A stretch of DNA of 64,000 nt, taken from assembly GCA_920105625.2 (NCBI GenBank), contig OV050031.1:219838194-219902193 (forward strand). Direction: 5' to 3'. A program made the position numbers and the translations under genes. Positions 59,096 to 64,000 of this stretch are shown piece after piece. The notes under the pieces were generated by a model. The model was given only the letters and a program-made list of their open reading frames with translations, had not been told where the DNA came from and did no database searches. Source of the DNA: Clusia tigrina. Its lineage: Eukaryota > Arthropoda > Insecta > Diptera > Clusiidae. Position 1 is the stretch's first letter; each line of letters starts with the position of its first letter.

Positions 59096-60212
59096 TGGTC
59101 ATGGGCTGGTCATGGATTGATATATTCTCCTAGGGTGGTATACAGGGTCTCTTGTAGTCGACCTAGCCTGACTGCAGAATCATTTATTGGTGTTTATAAC
59201 TATATGAACTGTTCAATGATATTGTGGATCTCCTTCACTCCTTCGGTGCTCCATTATTATAAAGTTTATGGAGACTTCGAAGCCAAGAACTTTTCCATTG
59301 CCGCCCCAATGCTCATTATATATAATTCAATGAAAATTTGGTTTTAAACAATCCACTCTCTTCATTTCAAAAATCCACTTTGGCAAAATTTTAATGAATT
59401 TTCCATGTGCACAATGAACTTTTTCGTTACTTTGATGATGAACTTTAATTTTGCTTGTATGACCATTTCGGTTGAGTGTATTTTGAATGAAAATTGTTCA
59501 ATTTCTTCTTATTTTTCATATTTAACATTATCTTTATTCTCTTGAAATGTTTTTTCTTTATGAAAATCATTTCACTTGTAAATTGCATTCATTAAAATCG
59601 TGTCCTTTGGTCCTGCTGCCAGCCGCTCTGCTGTGTTGTTTGTGCCGCCAAATTCGATCAAAAGCTGCTTCAAAATTTCATTTGTGCTTCACAATTGCAT
59701 TTAAAATTAAATCGATCCGTGTTATTGCGGACGGGCGGGCGGGCAACACCTCCGCCGACTTGCCTCTTACACACACACTCGCACACTTGCACAGAGATTG
59801 CTGGTGCCCGCCCAATTTGTGTTTCATGTCTACGCACGCTGTTGGCTGTCACACTGCTATCGACATATTTTAATGTCCCTCTGCACTCTTAACTTGTCTC
59901 TGCTCGCTTACTCGTACACTATCAGTTTATTTTATTTTATATGTTTTTTGCGAGTGCGTCTTTCAGAGCTCACTTTTGATCAGCTTTTATTCAAGTCAGT
60001 CGATAAATGGCACTGCACCTATCTGCTGGCCGACCTAACCTCCTCCTGCACCCCAACAAACTTGCGCTTATGCTGTGCTCGTTGCCGCTTGATGTAGTTG
60101 TAGTCAAACGGCGCTGCTGCTGGTGGTACTTGTCCTTGTCGTTTATCTGCTGTGCAGCGTGCTTCAAAGGATATGCCTCCCTCGATGGCTGAATGGCTGA
60201 ATGACTCCCTGA

Positions 60213-60243
<31 letters not shown>

Positions 60244-61565
60244 CTTGGGTCCTACGCGTTGAATACCTTTCAGCATTGATTTAATGACGTTGACATTGTT
60301 CGCCGCGCTGCCGCATTTAAGACACTTTGGCTTGAATTGTGTGCGTTCATTGTGGAGTGCAGAGTGCAGCGTGGAGTTGGGTGCATAGGAGTATAGGTTA
60401 TGGGGGCGGCATATTGTTAGTCAAGACTCGCGTGCACGTCTAGCAAAAGTGTTTGCCGCGTTTCGCTTTGGATTCGAGTGATTTTTTTTCCTTCGTCCTG
60501 CTTTCCCTGCTCTGGAGGATTACACAGCTTTTATGCTTTATTCATTGATTTAACTTTCTTCAATATTATCGTTTTTATGCTGGCTCAGCTCTCAGCTCTC
60601 TGCTCAGTTTAGTCAGTTGAGTCCAACGTAGCTCCCGTTAAACATTATTATTATTATTTCCTTTGAACGCAACTGCAGCATTTATGTATTTTGTTTCCCA
60701 AACTTTTTATCTGCTTATGTGCTTTGATGAAATTTATGCGCCTGCAATCTATCTTGTACGAGTATCCTCTGCTGCCGCTATTCCCGCTGCTCCTGCTGCT
60801 CCCACGCAGTGAGTGAGTGGTGAGTGTCGCTCTCTAACGACTTGTTATAAATATTGTTAGCAATTTCCTTTGTGCGAGTATCGTTAGCAGCGCACTCCTC
60901 GCATAAGCGTCGCCGTGATTAAAAAAGGTCGTTGCTCGTTCAGACATTTCGATTTCATTGCATTTTATTGGCATTTTTCTACATTTTTTCTCTTCAGAAG
61001 TATTTTCTCATTTCTTTTCCTTATTGATTAAACATTGTTATACCGCAGCATTGAACGGCGACTGTTGTGGTGCACTCAAACGAAATGAATTCGAGGACCT
61101 GGCAATGGGATGAGCTGAAATTGGAGACTTTCGCAAGGCAGGAAAAAATTAATTATACTGAATAAAATGTATTTTCATTGCATTTACCTGCAGCGGCAGC
61201 AGCAGCAGCAGCGGCGACGCATATTCTTTTCCTTGTTTATTTTCTCGCTTGTTTTTTTAATAAAGTAATTACTTCTTCTGTTGTGTGTTATGTCTTCTTC
61301 GCAAACGCCTTTTGCTTGTTCTGGGCTGCTCTTGAGAAACATCCTTTATTCGTCGTCTGACATCTGAATACTCGTACGAGGACGGTTGTTGAAGCCTCCC
61401 TCCACTTGAATATGTGCACTTGAGATGGCATTAAATTTTGTGTGTGCTCTCAGGACTTTAATACAACTTTTATGGCATCTTTAGGACACTTTTGCTTGTA
61501 TTAATATAAATAAACACAGTCTCAAATTGATCACGAAACACATTAGGAACATTTGTAGTACTCAG
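59096..61565. other. Unique non-coding stretch
   Basis: A (CCTG)n run lies at 60208-60243, an (ATT)n run near 60644-60657, and a CAG run at 61194-61213. Frames of up to 108 codons at 59.5-60.3 kb have no recognised domain. No gene is supported. Confidence 0.55.
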
Positions 61566-61566
61566 G

Positions 61567-61772
61567 GTGGTGATGGCACTGCCAAGTGGCTAGAATGGAA
61601 ATGAGAAAGGCCGGAAAATCGCAGAAAAAGGAGGTCTTCAAGCACGCCGGAATTGATCACTCGGTGGTGATGGTACTGCAGAGTAACTAGAATAGCACTG
61701 GGGTAGGCCGGAGAACCGTCGATGAAGGAGGTCTCCAAGCTCTCAGGAATTGATGCCCATTGTACTAAGCCG
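61567..61772 (-). mobile_element. Tandem pair of family B 3' tails
   Basis: Two copies about 98 bases apart, each starting GGTGGTGATGG.ACTGC and containing GGAGGTCT.CAAGC.C.C, then GGAATTGATC or GGAATTGATG. The second copy (61688 on: CTGGGGTAGGCCGGAGAACC) is closer to the other family B blocks; the first is more diverged. They therefore arose by duplication of the tail with some flank. Confidence 0.75.
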
Positions 61773-61914
61773 AGTAACTAAGAAAGCATTCAAGACTGGG
61801 AAGCAAAATTAAAATGAATAAATATACCTAGTATAGTCTAAGCGATTGGTCAACTCTACCAGATTTTTAGCTAAGTAGCGACGAAAAGTTGTCTTTAGAG
61901 TATGATCAAAGTTT

Positions 61915-62395
61915 GGTGTGTGTTCGTGGGAGCATCTCAGCACTTCTTCAGCAGGCCTCCAGTGGTACTGGATGATAGTCCACAGAAGGGTTCTGGCCCA
62001 TTGAACTGAGTGGCCGCAGCTGTTCTTGCTAAGCTATCAGCCTTCTCATTTCCCTCTACTCCTAAGTGGCCTGGTACCAGTAGAGATAACTTGTTAATAC
62101 TGTAGTAGAGATAACTTGTTGTTACTGTCTAGGCAGTTCAGCTTCCCAATACAGTCCTATACAAGTTGAGACCTCACCAAGAGTGTGCTCACTATTCAGT
62201 GTTGCTTGAGTATCGGATAGTATCAGGTTGTTTTTTCCCCCAATATTTCCTGTCAATATTGAACTAGCCACATGTTTCATTAGCACGAATCGCCGCTCGA
62301 AAAATGCTCGGGAAAGAACTCACTGGTTGCCGGTAGCCCGATGTTCTAGACCCAAATACTCCTGCCCCAGTGCCATCAAAAGTTTTAAAATATTA
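61915..62395 (-). mobile_element. Retrotransposon RNase H domain (family A-like), fragment
   Basis: Read on the minus strand: KTFDGTGAGVFGSRT near 62390-62345 (start of a retroelement RNase H), SDTQATLNSEHTLGE near 62215-62160, then VPGH, LGVEGNEKADSLARTAAAT at about 62080-62010 (the conserved HxGxxGNExAD box), then QFNGPEPFCGLSS. This last block is the single-copy homologue of the 29-residue unit duplicated at 12.3-12.5 kb. Stops and frameshifts break it. Confidence 0.82.
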
Positions 62396-64000
62396 TACAG
62401 CTACAGACAATGTGTTTAAAGATCTCTTCTACCGGTTTTCTAGTTAAGAATCTAACATTTATTCAAACAAATTTTGCAAAAAAGTCTCATTCGCATCCTG
62501 TTTAGGCAACCAGTGCGTATGAGTAACCTCGAATAGTTTTGTAAATGCAGGGCAAACATCAAAATGTTATTTAAGATATCTTTCAAAATCGAAAGAGGAC
62601 CCTCATTAAACGTTGCAAAGGCTAAAGACGCCACATTATTTGGGGTATTCCTCAAACTTTACACCAAATTTGATCGATTTCCTTACCATAAAAATTTATT
62701 TTTTTATAAAGTTTTTACCTGAAAACGTTTCCAGTATTCAGTTATTTATATTTATTTAAGTGTTAAATAAATGTTGTCACCTCACATTGGAATTTTAAAA
62801 CAATTACCAACTGCATACAAGCCCGGTCCCGCTCCAAACAACCACCACGTTGCTGAAGTGCATGTGCCCAACAGCAAATGTGGCCAATTTCATGAATATG
62901 CAACTTTTTGCACTACTTTGCTATAATATCCGATTGTCCACAGAGCATACTGCGACCTCCCGGAGTATGGTGCTGAGGAATTTGTAGCTGTGTTGTGTGT
63001 ACGACAAATAAATATTGTATTATTAAACTGCATGCCAGACGGTGAAATATTTCACGGAGAGGCGAAATACCTTCGTGTTCCTCGCACACGCAGTGTCAAC
63101 ATTTTCCACATTTATTAAATTTAATATATTAAAAACATGCTGTCTGCTGCGAGGGGCTGTTGCGGCGGCAGCAGGGAACGCACTCAACACACATGCTGCT
63201 TCTGCTGCTTCAGTTATTTAGCGCGCCGCTAAAGTTCAAAATACGTCCTTCATGCCATGCCGGGCCATGCTCAGCAAACTAACCAAACAAATAACCAACC
63301 AGCCAACCGACCAACCAACCAACCGAACAGGCAGTCAACCAGCCAACAATCCCAACAAAGCAACCCAATCCAATTGCTGCAGCCAGCCGCAGCGCCAAGC
63401 ATTTTACTCAATTTAATTATGCTGTGGTTTTTAGTGCCCATCACTGGCACTACTTGCGCGTCTGCACTCCTATGGAAGTACGTGCATGCGGGCATGTATG
63501 ACAATATATATCTGTATATGTGTGAGTGTGTGAGTGTGTGGGGCATGTTAAATGTAGCACGTTGCATGCGTTATTTCAGTAATTTTTACTATTCCTCCTC
63601 TTAGGGGGCGCCCGTATCCTAGCCAGCCGTACACCATAAAGCATACCCAAAGGACATCATCAGGCCAGGCTAATGTCATGGCGTATTATGGCATTTGTGG
63701 GGCTGTTAGAGGAGTATTGTGCTGCTCCTGCAGCATGTGCCACACTAAATTGAATTTAATTGTAATGACTCGGCGACTCTACCTTTGCCACACAACACAA
63801 TTCGCACGCAAACATTGAAGTGGTGATTTTGATTCATGCACCATGCCGCATGCCGCAGTATCGACGATTATCGTTCAATACAATTTTCCATAACTGCGTG
63901 TGTGTGTGCTTCTGTATGTGTGTGTGTGTGTGTGTGGTTTAAACACTTCGCATGGAATATTTGATAACTAAATATCTGAGGGGTGTGTTGCGGTAGCTTA
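62396..64000. other. Unique non-coding stretch to the window end
   Basis: An AACCAACC/GACCAACC repeat lies at 63275-63335 and GTGTGT runs near 63515-63540 and 63898-63935. Frames at 63.26-63.60 kb on both strands reflect that repeat. No gene is supported. Confidence 0.6.

Overview
This is eukaryotic, mostly non-coding DNA. No open frame in it looks like an ordinary complete gene. The style points to a dipteran insect, most likely an acalyptrate or tephritid-like fly. Supporting signs are AT-rich unique sequence with many short CAA/CAG/GTT runs, T-rich 3' splice sites with a CTAAT-type branch site, non-LTR retrotransposon 3' ends with CCHC knuckles and short tandem tails, and many minisatellites. 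The species assignment is inference. The window could lie inside one or more very long introns or in an intergenic regulatory desert: the only exon candidate is a 53-nt piece at 40968-41020 on the + strand.

Layout. 1-4350: degenerate arrays (27, 57, 19, 74 and 15 bp units). 6.6-7.0 kb: retrotransposon 3' end (family A), followed by long degenerate repeats to 9.5 kb. 11.6-12.6 kb: a minus-strand family A copy with a second retrotransposon tail nested in it. 15.0-16.6 kb: a 42-bp array, a family D retrotransposon end, a 17-bp array and two TAACC-tailed fragments. 19.3-20.6 kb: a 21-22 bp array split by a retrotransposed fragment, then a SINE-like copy. 22.0-23.7 kb: a cluster of POU octamers, a family C retrotransposon fragment and a 120-bp repeat. 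24.8-25.6 kb: a 21-bp array open on both strands. 27.3-29.5 kb: four arrays and a second SINE copy. 32.3-33.9 kb: a GATGAT array and a broken hAT transposase. 38.7-40.1 kb: about 50 copies of a 21-bp E-box (CAGCTG) monomer in two arrays flanking a 252-bp core bounded by inverted repeats. 41.0 kb: exon candidate. 45.0-46.2 kb: a 21-bp array and a retrotransposon end (family B). 47.6-49.8 kb: a very T-rich tract. 53.1-54.4 kb: a 12-bp array and an 84-bp array, the latter overlapping a 153-codon frame. 58.2-59.1 kb: a 166-bp satellite-like array. 61.6-62.4 kb: family B tails and an RNase H domain.

Nothing here forms a pathway. The identifiable proteins are remnants of selfish elements: RNase H and zinc-knuckle C-termini of several non-LTR families, and an hAT transposase. 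The most interesting structures are the E-box arrays around the inverted-repeat core, the tRNA-related SINE family, the exon candidate, the 2.2-kb T-rich tract, and the repeated use of a 21-bp period by unrelated arrays. Coordinates of repeats and element edges are by eye and may be off by some tens of bases.
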